A DNA stretch of 64,000 bases, from the NCBI GenBank assembly GCA_945910005.1, contig OX246739.1, positions 11,692,292 to 11,756,291 on the forward strand, read 5' to 3'. Positions 50,817 to 62,947 of the stretch are shown in pieces. A program made the position numbers and the translations under genes. This stretch comes from Isoperla grammatica. Lineage: Eukaryota; Arthropoda; Insecta; Plecoptera; Perlodidae. Position 1 is the stretch's first letter. Each line of letters opens with the position of its first letter. The notes beneath the pieces are model-generated. The model saw only the letters and a program-made list of their open reading frames with translations. It was not told where the DNA came from and ran no database searches.

Positions 50817-53800
50817 GATTTAGTGCATTCACCTTCTTTTAGTTGGATGTAGTGTGTAATCTTTTTTGTTGCAGACAATCGACCTCCAGTACAGTCAAGT
50901 TCATAAAAAACTATGCAGTATCCACCAACAGAACCAAGACTTGTATATTTAGAACTGCATTTATTCATGTAAGCCGCAAATGCAATTATTTTTAAATACA
51001 TCAGCTCATCCTGATTTCTCAGAAAAATTTAACAGCTCAAACAAAATATATCAAGGGTACCACACTAAACTTAAGCATAAACCTCAAATCCAACAGTTTA
51101 TCGTTATCATATACAATAATAGCAAGTACCATTATTGACAGTGTTATCTTTCTACATAATATATACAACAAAACGAGCGAATCCACATTGTGCTCTTTTT
51201 ACAATTTTTACTACAATTATGCTTTCTTTTCCACAAATTAGTCCTAATAACTGTGCCAAAAATTCAATTTTTAAAATTTAATATATAGAACCTCTTCATA
51301 CAACCCTAAACATAGAACTCTTTTCTGTAATTAACCGCCTGATATCCTACGATTTCAAATTCGTATCATTCAACAATCGTCAATCCGTATAACGAATTCC
51401 ACGCAAACTATAAAACTGTCGTGTATAGGCACGCGAATGTGAGTTGTATATCCGCACAGGCTATCTATAACATTATACAGCCAGAGTAGATATTTTTAGC
51501 ATCGCCTACGTATTCCACACAATTCTTCCACATGGGTATGATAATAGAGACATGAGATGGACAAAGTTATTACTATATTACTGCCACAACAGGACATCTT
51601 CCAACTATGAACTTGACTTAATTGCAAACTGAAACCAATTACATTAGCCTAATAAAGATTAATTATATGTAATTGAATCAAGACATCAGAATGACACTGC
51701 ACGGCTGGCTTTCACCCCACGAGACATGAGTTGAGACTTGAGTACCGTTAAGCAATTCGTGGAAACAGAAGAGGGGAAAGGGGAGGGGAATCTGATTATC
51801 ATTAAGGGGAAATAAAAGGAGTATTGGTTCATATCAGTCTTATTACGCTATTATGGGTGGGTGAATGTTGTAAGCATGCATTGATAACTCATTCGATGAG
51901 GACGTTTATATGCGATAAGGGAGGGGGGCAATTTGAAACCACAACTTTATTGTCAATAAAACTTGCAATAAACCATAAATATTACGCCCACATATTGATG
52001 CAATTTGCTGAAAAAGACTAGACGTCCACTTTATTTCTAAAGCGCGGTCTTGTACTGAACTGTAAAATAATCTATCATGCTAGTATGATGTCTACTTTTC
52101 CAATATTTGTAATTGTAATGGTTCCTGAATACTTCAAGATCAACATGTCGGTAAACATGTATCCCTCCATAGATACTGTTCCTATAACCGTATACGGGCC
52201 AAATGGGTTAATATAGCCCACGCCAATAAGGTGCTATTTCAGTTTTACACCTAGAGCATTGTCATTAATACTCAGACATCCCAACAAAAGCCGAGATCCT
52301 AGGATTCCAATCTCGCCCTGTCCGTCCATTAATTAGTTTAACATAAGCACATCCGCTGATCTCACGTGCACTGCATGACACAGTGGCCGGTACAACGTAC
52401 GTTTCCTACAGAGTGCCGTTAATTAAGGTAATGAAGTTTCTCAAGATTCTCAAGGCTTTAAAGCTATAACTAAAAGAACGTTTATTTAAATGGCCGTTTC
52501 AAGTTCAAGGTTTTTACAATTTATTAAGTATAATGCCACAGTAATTGCAACTAGATTTAGCACAGTATTTCCACTTTTAAGACTTCAATTGCCAATTAAA
52601 ACACGTATTTGTGTGTTGTTTAGGATTTGTATTTTCATCACTTCATTCATAATGATACATTTAAAACATCTGTGAGGTAAATAAAAACTAATGCAGCAAA
52701 GAAAAAACCCTTGGAAGATAAAGCCGTCACCTTAACCTACGTAAATGCAAATGCAGCCATTAAGAAATATTGCAACACGTTGCTTGTTTAGTTGTAAAAA
52801 AAAAAACACCTAGATTTGCATTTAAAATACGCATACCATCAAAAAGATTACACCTTGCATCATTTTCCACGAAATTTATCGTTACGACCTAAGACGGTGC
52901 GAGAAGACGGACAGGAATTGCAACAACCGTCTGGCACATCAAGTTTGTCTCGGAAAATTTCATTGAGGCGCCGTCAACAGGTATTACTGGGAAAACACTG
53001 CAAGCGAGCAGTGTTTAGTGTGGTTGAGGTTCATGTAGACGATGAGAGATGGACCGTACGTTAACTTTTCATAAACAAACTAAAAACAAAATGGCCTAAT
53101 GAATCAATGATGAATGGCCTAATGAGACTTGGAACACGTTTGATAGACATCGTCTCTCTTCCCCCGCAATGATTTGCAGACTAAGTTTGACGAACTTTCA
53201 CCGATCCAGTGCCTGATCTAGGGCAATGATGCTTAACGTCTACGCCTGTTCGGGAACCAATAACCTAGGCAATGCATTGAACCCAACCCACACATGCACA
53301 ACGATCACCTTCACGACTATTCCATTCCGTTCCCGTTAGGGACAGTCATATTCTAATCGAGGTAGCTTCAAGGACACTCCTCTTTGGGTACATACTTCCC
53401 GCTCATACACGTATCCATACATCTCTTACAACTATTACACACTTACATACTACATTACATACTTTTCAAGTGATTCCAATTGGAAAGAGGACAACGTTAA
53501 AAAGTATTGTAAAATCCTAGCGAAATGATTTGTTGTCGTAGTGATTGTTGGCAAAGTAAATAAATATAGACTGACTTGTAAATATTTATTCGCGTAAAGA
53601 CTGCTGTATGAGCCTACATGAGATTACTCTCTGATGAGTGAATGTTAGAGTCTACTAGTAATTTGTAAATGATCATGAACAAATAATATGTAAATATCGA
53701 CACTGTTCTTGTTTTCAAAACACTGTTTTGAAAATACATTATGTTGATTTTATAGTTTAGGAGAGTTTCTGCATAAATAGCCTAAAATGGCGGATTCCCA

Positions 53801-54157
53801 TGATCCTTTACGCCCTTCCGGGCACAACACTGCTGAGAGAAATTACACACGCACATATTTTGCATGATTTAACGCCAAAATCAAAACTCGATTGAACAAA
53901 AACAACTATATAACAAACAGTACAGAATATTCCAATATACAATTATGATCTGTTCCGACCCCTATTCTGTAGCACACTGGTCCAGAGAAGCATGCAATCT
54001 TTGGATCAAAGATTGAAGCTTCACCTCTGATCCACTTGTTATGCAGACCTTCACATCACATTAAACATAAGTTCCTATAAAAAAATTAGTAATTCATTGA
54101 ATTATACTATATACTTCTACTACAATAAAAGTAGCAGACAGAGGGAACAGGCAAGTT

Positions 54158-54178
54158 GGGGGGGGGGGGGGGGGGGGG
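54158..54178 (+). repeat. G21 homopolymer
   Basis: The longest pure G run in the window. It is followed by a purine-rich stretch to about 54320 that includes (GA)n at 54209-54223. Confidence 0.85.
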
Positions 54179-54360
54179 AGGCATTGTGAATGTATGTGAG
54201 ATGTGAAAAGAGAGAGAGAGAGAAAGATGATGTAAAGCTAAACACAGGAAGGATGGCGGTGCGGAGTGAGAGGGGAATGGAAGTAAGGAAGGCATGCGAA
54301 TGCAGAAAGAGACAGAGAGGTCAATAACATGAACGAACGGACTGTTGCGTCTCTGCTCTG

Positions 54361-54368
54361 TGACGTCA
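54361..54368. promoter_or_regulatory. Perfect CRE within 14-bp palindrome
   Basis: CTGTGACGTCACAG (54358-54371) is a perfect 14-bp palindrome centred on TGACGTCA. It lies 80 bp before the minisatellite, whose units carry an AP-1/Maf-like half site. Confidence 0.45.
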
Positions 54369-54446
54369 CAGCAAGGCAAGGTGAGGACGTGAGAGAATGT
54401 GTACCTGTCTTGTCTACAAGCCGAGGTTCTCATGCCTGGCGTTTAG

Positions 54447-55348
54447 AGGGTACAACGACTCAGCACAGGTGCTTCGGTCGCTCCTAAGACGCCCAGGGGC
54501 CAATGGGTGGCCGCACCCTGGTGGGGGCCCACCCGTTTACATGGGGCTCTCAAGCAGCCAGGGTACAACGACTCAGCACAGGTGCTTCGGTCGCTCCTAA
54601 GACGCCCAGGGGCCAATGGGTGATACGCCGCACCCTGGCGGGGGCCCACCCGTTTACATGGGGTTCTCATGCAGCCAGGGTACAACGACTCAGCACAGGT
54701 GCTTCGGTCGCTCCTAAGACGCCCAGGGGCCAATGGGTGGCCGCACCCTGGCGGGGGCCCACCCGTTTACATGGGGTTCTCAAGCAGCCAGGGTACAACG
54801 ACTCAACACAGGTGCTTCGGTCGCTCCTAAGACGCCCAGGGGCCAATGGGTGATACGCCGCACCCTGGCGGGGGCCCACCCGTTTACATGGGGTTCTCAA
54901 GCAGCCAGGGTACAACGACTCAGCACAGGTGCTTCGGTCGCTCCTAAGACGCCCAGGGGCCAATGGGTGATACGCCGCACCCTGGCGGGGGCCCACCCGT
55001 TTACATGGGGTTCTCAAGCAGCCAGGGTACAACGACTCAGCACAGGTGCTTCGGTCGCTCCTAAGACGCCCAGGGGCCAATGGGTGGCCGCACCCTGGCG
55101 GGGGCCCACCCGTTTACATGGGGTTCTCAAGCAGCCAGGGTACAACGACTCAGCACAGGTGCTTCGGTCGCTCCTAAGACGCCCAGGGGCCAATGGGTGG
55201 CCGCACCCTGGCGGGGGCCCACCCGTTTACATGGGGTTCTCAAGCAGCCAGGGTACAACGACTCAGCACAGGTGCTTCGGTCGCTCCTAAGAAGCCCAGG
55301 AGCCAATGGGGGCGCCGCACCCTTGCAGGGCCCACCCGTTTACATGGG
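54447..55348 (+). repeat. GC-rich minisatellite, eight units of 113 or 117 bp
   Basis: TACAACGACTCA begins units at 54451, 54564, 54681, 54794, 54911, 55028, 55141 and 55254; the last is partial and diverged. Unit lengths run 113, 117, 113, 117, 117, 113, 113. The 4-bp difference is an ATAC in the loop of a small hairpin (GGGTG / CACCC). Units are nearly identical except at the right edge. Frames of up to 185 codons cross the array on both strands, but they are by-products of GC content, since unit length is not a fixed multiple of 3. No function is assigned. Confidence 0.95.
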
Positions 55349-56406
55349 ATGTTGGGACTATTGGGACTATTTGGCAGGAGATGTGTCAACTAACTAAAAC
55401 TTCATATTTATCAATGCTAAAGATTAAAGTAACTATGCTGCGATACCCGAAACAAAAATATAATAGTTGACTCGCCATGCGGGCTGCGAAAGCCAACAAC
55501 AGTATTCTCATAAAAAAATGGTGTGTACAGCTAATAATTAATTGCGTGATTATTGGAATAAATGAATGAATGATTAGATGTATGTGCAATTGTGCATCTA
55601 CGTCAGTCAGTTCATATTTGCCAATGTTTTAGCTCTATCTTGGATTAAAAAACAAGCGTGCTTATGAAGTGCATATTAAAAAAAACGCTTTGTTTGAATC
55701 AACGTGTAATATGAACACAATGCGCGGAGGCCTGAGAGTCTACTTACTTCTCATAGTCGTTTTGAACATGCTTGATATGATCAGAAAATCCTTTTAAAAA
55801 AATACTAATGCAGCACAAAATGAAGACGATCGTTTTCGGTTGACATAGCTTAAAGGAAGACACACGCAACCATCTTTAATCTGTGCTAATACGTTACACA
55901 ACCATTTTCAAGATAACAGGTGATTTAATCCTAGCGTAATTCAATTTATTGAAGAAAACGAGGTAAACCCCGATTTATTTAAACAGAAAAACGTTTGCCG
56001 ATTGACAAAAACCAGGAAATAAAAAGCTAAAAAAACTCAAATGTACTAATGTACTTTTTGCATATTTATTTGATCAAGTCTAAAACTCGAAACACACATT
56101 AATGTACCCAGCCGACCGAATAGGATCCAAGATTAATTACTGCTTGTGCCTTGCGTGTTCTGATTATGCAAACAATTATTGTGTGTAGGTATTCAAAGAG
56201 TTTCAATAAACTTGCTATTATTGTACGTAATTAATTAATATTGATGTTGTTAGCGACTAAATAATTAAATTGGTTACCGCAGTGCAAAACCATGACACTG
56301 AAGATCAAGATAAAATACCATGTGTACCACAAAGAATCTGCAGAAACGCTAAAACCCAAAATTATGTTTTTGCCTGCGGTGCTGTTGTGCCCCCCTCCTA
56401 TCTCCT

Positions 56407-56424
56407 CCCCCCCCCCCCCCCCCC
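56407..56424 (+). repeat. C18 homopolymer
   Basis: Eighteen uninterrupted C; overlapping Pro-rich frames on both strands are artefacts of it. Confidence 0.85.
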
Positions 56425-58877
56425 ACCTACAACCCACACACACAACCTATTTTATCGAGAGTAAAGCACCCCCAGCTCCAGACGCCCAAACATATTTCTT
56501 ACTACGCCACTGGGTGGAACTCAAACCCAGAACCTCCGTCAAAAAATCACTTTGGAAAATGATTTTCGATATTACTGCTAAGTACGATTCGATACAAAAA
56601 TAATTCATCAAACATTAAAATAACATAAATTGTTGAATTTGGCCGGTGATCGAAACGGGTCTTTTAACACGCGTGAGTCAAAGTGACAAATTCTCGCGGC
56701 AGATCAACATATATAGCTAAACACACATACGCCTTCATTGGGTTGGGAAGGTGAACGCACTGCTTCGCCAACCGTAGGGCCACATATGAGTAACCCAAGC
56801 CTACACTCTTCCTTTCAAGGCGTGTCGCGTCATGGGTTTCTTAACTGGCCAAGCTATACACCGACTATCTACTCGGCTCATAATTAGTATAATTAGTGGA
56901 ACTAAACAATGTACCGCCTTTATATGCTATACGCTAATTGGCTCATATTCTATTCATTCTAAATATTGAGCATACGCTAAAGAAAACATATAATTAAAAT
57001 GTAAAGATCGCTGCGAATATGGATCAGCATTGTTTTGATATATTCGGTTATGATCACACTTCGGTCGTATACGTATTCGAACAGCAGCAAATACAGATAC
57101 AAGCTATGACGATAAAAATTCGCAATCATTTATGAATTACATAATAACGATAATTAGTAACATTAACTGGGTTTAAGTCCAGGGGGGATGGATTTTTCTT
57201 ACGTGTCTCCCGGACACTTCCTAACGGATGAGCTAATCCGAAATGCTAAATGAATCTCATTCATAATCATGATATTTCCAATCAAACAGATACTACGAGA
57301 TTCAAAACGCTAGAAATATTCTACACATAATGTCAGGAGTTTTTTTTCCCCCTTTGAAATAACATCATCCATGGTGATGGCCGTATAAAAAAGGATAGGG
57401 GCTACGCGAAATGGGCCACGACCGTAGGCCTACATACTGTTACAATTCTTGTCATATGTTGGAAGAAAATTCACGCGAGAAAATATAAACAATGATTTAT
57501 TATCTAAGGTTTGTTTAACAGTAGTTAAATAACGTAAAACAAGGAGATACCATGTCCGCACAATATGTTAACACCGTTTTTTATCGAGTTTGTTTACAAT
57601 GAATTGTAATAAAATTAAGTACGCACACCAGACACATATAATTAAATGAAGATACATGTACGGTATAGTCTATACACAAATACACCTGCACAGTGCATTT
57701 AAACGTTGCATGTGGTAAAAAATAATTATTCGTAATATTGCAGGCAACATGCAATACAGGTTTCAACCTCGGCGGTGATTATTTGCTGGGAACCAGAAAG
57801 ACAAAATTGCCAAATTATATCAAGTTCGAGATGAGTAGAAAATTATGTAATATGTATTTGAGTTTAATGAGTAGTGAATACTCTTTGGGGGAGATTATTA
57901 GCTCCGAAGCGCCAGGAAATTACGGCTTAAAGTGAATGACAGCCTAACCTAGTTTTCAAGTTAAGAGATAAAATTGAAAGTTTCAGATAATGATTATCAC
58001 TTATCAATAGATAGGAAGATAATTAATTAGAGAATTGCTGTGTATGTGACGAACCGAATGTTGCGCGGTTAATCAGTATTAAGTCACTTTATTGGCAATC
58101 AAACAAACTTCGAGTGGGCTTGATTAAATACTAGTTGCATGCATTCGTTCAGCCATTTTTTTTGTGTCACGATGCGGATGAAGGAAATTTATAATTACAC
58201 AAATCCACGACTTAGAAAGAGGGTGAGGGGGGGGGGCTAAGGCTACTGATACCCTGATAGGTCAATCCGTCAATCAATATTAAAACCTCCAACACATGTA
58301 GTTTAAAAAAAATCCAAATTACTTCCAACTATAAATGTAAAAAAAAAAAAAAAACTAGCACGTTCGATTTATAAATTTCAAAATAATCATCGAACGTCCA
58401 AAAATGTAAACGTTTTAATATTATGCAAACATTGTAAAAGAAAAACCCAACAGAAATAGTGCCAGCGAGGGGTCACTAAGCCGGTACAATATTAGTCACA
58501 CCAATAGTACAGCCTGTACAATACCTACGCATGTCTAGATGTGTAATCTAACCCAACCTTGACGCAACTGATAGTAGTGACTGCGACCTTGGAAGCAGAA
58601 GATGTCTTAACTGCAATTGGCGTGACTGAGATTGCACCCACTGCAGCATGCGTACTCCTTCCTAGTGACACAACTGTTTGGGCCGTGGTTAGGAAGAGGA
58701 AAGTGACGCCAATGTCAGTTTAAGAAAAAAACTGTTTAATTCGACGTTGATAACGCGAGAATTTACTCGGAGCTGCACAAACACAACCATAAAACACAAA
58801 CACTGTTGATAAGAAATAAGGAAATAATGGAATTAACAGCGTCTATTAAAAAGTATATACCCCTGATTTTCTCTCTT

Positions 58878-58894
58878 CCCCCCCCCCCCCCCCC
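58878..58894 (+). repeat. C17 homopolymer
   Basis: Seventeen uninterrupted C after TCTCTCTT. Confidence 0.85.
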
Positions 58895-59688
58895 AAATCT
58901 CCTTAGCTCATTAAATGGTGCTTAGTAGTAAACAAGCATGGTTTTCGGCAAGGATAAAGGTTACTACTGCATATAATTAAATAATAAACGAAAAGTAATT
59001 TACAGAGACTAGATACCTTAGGCAGCAGTACGTCGTATAAGCCACAAGAATATATTGCAATGCCAAATGAATAGTGTTTTAAAGAACACGTCGTCAAGGA
59101 ATCTGCGGCAGAACTATCATTAGAACGGCTCAGTCTCAACTTGCCTTTTCTTGATCGGTCAAGAAAACGTGATTCGAGAAGAACTTTTAGTGGTCCGTAT
59201 ATTTTGCACAAACACACACAACGTTTTACAGCTTTATGGCGGGAATTCAACGTAGACTTGATTACGTTTATTTACATTACGAAACATGGCAAACACTCAT
59301 CCGCTATCACTCTTGATTTTCTTATGCAATACTTTTGATTTCTAGGGTCACACAATGAACATTTATCTAACACACCAAGACACTGTGATGACATTATTAC
59401 ATTAACACGAATACCTCATCCATCTATAATTACTGAAATTATATTGTACGCATACAATTTTACCCGAAACATTGTTGCAGATTCATTGGTGCAAAGGCTA
59501 ACGAATTAATCTGGCAGCGAACAACGTGGGAGGGTTCGAACATCACAACATACCGTTACACCTACGTTTCAGCATCACCATGATTATGACATACAGCTAC
59601 GTACGTGCATTCCTTGAAGGGTCAATACTCATTATATGATAATCTGTTAACACAGGGCTTTGGGTCTTAACAGATCAAGGGCCCTAAT

Positions 59689-59892
59689 CACAAGAGGGAA
59701 CGCATTTTTCTATAGTGTTAGTTTCAAGACCTGTGAATTATTGGCTGTCCAGGTTACAAGAAGAAGTTACTAATTAGTAATTCCTGGTTGGAACAAATGC
59801 ACAACCTGGATTTACAAGGGATCCGTCCAAAGTTAGACTGGTCTTCAAGTAAGACCACGAAGAAACTTACGACCTGTTGAGAATCCAGGTCC
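59689..59892 (+). mobile_element. MITE of family F, diverged copy
   Basis: The left end GGGCCCTAATCACAAGAGG and the reverse complement of the right end (GGACCTGGATTCTCAACAGG) are related, but imperfectly. The centre, AAGAAGTTACTAATTAGT then AATTCCTGGTTGGAACAA, parallels GAAGTTGCTGATTCCTGGTG in the copy at 62691. This is an older relative in the same orientation. Confidence 0.65.
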
Positions 59893-60580
59893 AGGATTGT
59901 AACTGATACAACATACACAAAATGATTCGTATTCATCAAACATGTTATAACGTTATTTGAAATAAGTCTTATAATACACGATTTATTCCTAGTTCCATTG
60001 ACCCCTTCCGATCTCCCCTTTAAATTCCTAGATACGCGCTTTGGATGACTGCATTGTTTAGTCCGAGTATGCCTACAATTGTTTGTGCTAGAGAATAGGC
60101 TATCCTCGTTGTACGTCGTCGCGATTAGCGGCGTTGCACGTATACCAACCACGGGGTTCATAGAACGAAAAACGTTCTCAAAGCTAACACGAAAATTGTA
60201 TTTATATTTGTAGATTCATTTTCAGTGTGGTATATGCTACATACAGGTTTTAATTGAAATGTTGTTGAGCTCATGTCAGCTATTTAGTATTCAAGTAGAG
60301 TAGTTTACTGAATGTCAGAGGTGAGTAACATTGGGCGCAGTTAGTATACGGGATAAAATACACATTTGTACCTTGAAAATCGTTCACATTGATAAAACCA
60401 CTCACTTCATGTGTGTGCATTTAACATTTCGGTGTTTAGTTTACTTCTAGTGTGCATAATACATCCGGAACCTACTTTAGAACAAAGCAATTCAGTAACG
60501 TGGTGCAGTGACACATAGAAAATGTGAAAATGAAGACCATAATAGGTCTAGTTTGTATATGAAGAGTACATCCTCAGTTA

Positions 60581-60613
60581 TGTCACAGATTTCGTAATCT
60601 GTGACACTTTTTT
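60581..60613 (+). other. 11-bp perfect hairpin followed by a T8 run
   Basis: TGTCACAGATT and AATCTGTGACA pair perfectly around a TCGT loop (60581-60606), then CTTTTTTTT. The layout looks like a pol III termination signal or a small-RNA 3' end, but no pol III promoter boxes are evident just upstream. Confidence 0.5.
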
Positions 60614-61467
60614 TTTATCATAATGTTCTATTTTATTGTATTATGTATAAGGCTATTTTGAATTACGAAACCCCGAATGTACTAGTTTCTATACGTTGTC
60701 CTATTTGCACCATGGCCGCAAAACTTATCATAAAATCACAATAATAATGGTATCATAGAAATACGGCTTTCATATTTTCGCTTCCGGCATAATTTTAAAT
60801 TCTCCAAAATTATAACCATTGCTCCAACAGATAGCCTGCACTACCTGTACGTAGAATTTCTATTCAGTTATTTTAGTATTGTTGCTTGCTATTATAAAGA
60901 GCAGACGCTTCCTGCCAAATTCATTGAATAAAAATATTTATTTTTTCTGACAGTCCCCGTTTTTTTTTGTTATCAGAAACATTATTATTCTCATTTCCGC
61001 TCTCGGGAAAAAGAACCAAACACCACATTTTGAATACCATGTCCTATCGGGAGTATCACGTCATGACAGCATTCCCGTATCACTGTTACAGAATTTTAAA
61101 TCAGCATATATAACAAACAAAAAAAACATGACAACTTTGTATTGGACAACTTAAAAAACACCAAGTGGCCTCATTTATTAGTACTACAATGGAAGTGTAG
61201 TTACTGTAGTAGATCCACAAATATTTTAGTACGCCTAAAATACGTATGGTTTCGAATCACTATAGCTATTTACCAAAGCTAAGTACTTTTAGTTTAAAAA
61301 ATATTTTACACTATGCAGCCCATATACAATTGAAGTCCAGACAAGTCTTCTAACGGAGCGGCTAGCCAAGCCACAGAAAACCAGTTCCGTCACACTAGAA
61401 TGGATGGATGTATTTACTGGAAATTGTCGTCGTACAAGAAGGTTATATAGCATCAGCCCTTTTAGTT

Positions 61468-61490
61468 GCCTCGTACGACAGGCAGAACTA
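61468..61490 (+). repeat. Dispersed repeat core C, copy 3 (short)
   Basis: GCCTCGTACGACAGGCAGAAC matches the start of 8637-8691 and is followed by ACGCCGG, as in the SINE at 36530. Confidence 0.45.
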
Positions 61491-61555
61491 CGCCGGTCCT
61501 ATACACGGGGCCGACCCAACAACATGCATCCATGCTGCACTGCACTGCATGATTC

Positions 61556-61625
61556 GTCCGGGATTTGAACCCGGGGTTCCATACAGCTCGAATCTACTCA
61601 AGTATCAAGTATGATCCACCGCGAA
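61556..61625 (-). repeat. tRNA-like sequence, minus strand, perfect T arm
   Basis: The minus strand has CCGGGTTCAAATCCCGG, a perfect T arm with the B box GGTTCAAATCC (plus 61561-61571). The 5' half does not fold as a D arm, so this is a SINE or pseudogene fragment. Confidence 0.5.
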
Positions 61626-62690
61626 CAGCAAGATACATTAAGAGAAAAAATGCGTGGACAAGAAATACTTACTGTTCTTGATAGAATGCATAGAAATTAG
61701 TTGTACACAAAAACACCCATTTTTAAAACAAGACGTGCAAATTATTAATTCTAGCGAGCCACACGTTCGGCATTCCAGTGGGATTTGCGTGTTCATAAAC
61801 TTGCACGCACACATTTTGTTGTAAAACGCCCTGCAGTGTCTCTTTTTCTACTTGATAGTATTACTTTAAACTACTTTCTGCAAAACGATTACCCGTTTTA
61901 CTCCGAAATCAATGCAAGGGCATACCAAACCAATTCAATCTAGTGTAGCTACATTGCAAGAATTAATTACCAGTCACATACATTATGGTACCTGGTATGA
62001 TCGCCATAATATTATTCATTAGGCTAATGAATACACCCTTACCTACAAATAGACAAATCTCTTTGAGCAAGCAGGCCAGGACTCGAGCTCAGGTCTCACA
62101 TACACTTGCTGGGCGAAGATCTCTTCTGGGCAAGTGTAAGAGCTGTGAGTTCGAGTATCGGTTGGGCTTATCATGGCACTCATCGCTGATTTGATGGTGT
62201 AACATTTACGAAATCATTTCTCGTTGTGAAGCAATGAACCGCAATTACCAAATATACCTACAATTGATCAACATTACACTCAATATATTTAAACAAATTC
62301 GATTAATTTGTGCGCAATTGTGATTTCAACCACGAATATTGACAAATTTACCACCGGCACAACATAAAACTGCAAGTAAAATTACGTTTGTCGAGCTCAG
62401 CAATTATTTATAAACTATAATGCGTACGTGACCAACTTATATGTTAGTTTTGTCATTGAGGTAGCGGCTGACTCAACAATTACTACTGATTTATTATGCA
62501 TAGTCAATAACTTTTGAAATTTGCTGGCGAAATACAGAAAACAAACAGACATGTAATAAGAAAAATCCATGCTGAGTCAACACCGGAAGTTTCAATTGCA
62601 ACACTATAACTACCATTTTACAATAACTAACATTTTACAGACAGCGGAGAAATGGTGCGAGCATTGCCTAATAATACTGATCTACGAAGG

Positions 62691-62947
62691 GCCCGGATTC
62701 ACAAGAGGTCCTGTCTTTTTCTGGTCTTAACTCTAAGATCGGCCTAGCTTTGGATCTCTTGTAATACCAAACCCAGGTCACATGAAGAAGTTGCTGATTC
62801 CTGGTGGGAACAAGAACACAATCAACCTTCCAACAATATGATTTAAAATCTGTTCACAGATATTTTTCTGGATTCACAAGAGGTTCAAAGCTAAGACGGT
62901 CTAAGAGATAAGACCAAAAAAATACCGGACCTCTTGTGAATCCGGGC
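62691..62947 (+). mobile_element. MITE of family F with hairpin ends (257 bp)
   Basis: The first 21 bp, starting GCCCGGATTCACAAGAGG, are the exact reverse complement of the last 21. Pairing continues with mismatches for about 75 bp. Each end is also a palindrome in itself: GGATTCACAAGAGGT recurs at 62872, so the right end can fold alone (62872-62944), and the left end does so over 62695-62772. There is no coding sequence. A target duplication is not obvious, which leaves the superfamily open. Confidence 0.8.

Larger units (their letters stand above)
48086..54150. other. Spacer; repeat fragments and anonymous frames
   Basis: A (CAGT)n run lies at 49910-49932. The 139-codon frame at 49285-49704 (plus) begins inside repeat core C and shows no domain. 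Frames at 48323-48673 (minus, 116 codons) and 48570-48782 (minus) overlap the plus frame 48536-48733. A small perfect hairpin, TTTTCAAAAC / GTTTTGAAAA, is near 53712-53734. No gene is recognised with confidence. Confidence 0.35.
55349..59688. other. Spacer; no gene recognised
   Basis: Contains C18 at 56407-56424, C17 at 58878-58894, G10 at 58227-58236 and a tRNA A-box-like TTAGCTCATCCGTTAGG on the minus strand near 57225. The frame 57738-57935 (plus) opens just after an acceptor-like ATATTGCAG but has no matching donor and no known motif. Confidence 0.35.
59893..62690. other. Spacer with a hairpin and one tRNA-like sequence
   Basis: Apart from the entries at 60581 and 61556 the block shows only short frames at 61408-61614 and 61985-62194 (plus). 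Both cross tRNA-like or repeat text (TGAGTTCGAGTATCG near 62145). Confidence 0.35.

Noticed and set aside
54503..55290. Long frames (up to 185 codons plus, 137 codons minus) across the GC-rich array
   Set aside because: They arise from a minisatellite open on several frames; unit lengths of 113 and 117 bp shift the frame between units, and both strands are equally open.
54447..55348. CRISPR-like repeat array
   Set aside because: Units are contiguous with no unique spacers, and the surroundings are eukaryotic.
57715..57935. Acceptor-like ATATTGCAG followed by a 65-codon frame
   Set aside because: The acceptor is fair but there is no donor, polyadenylation signal or recognisable protein; not enough to call an exon.
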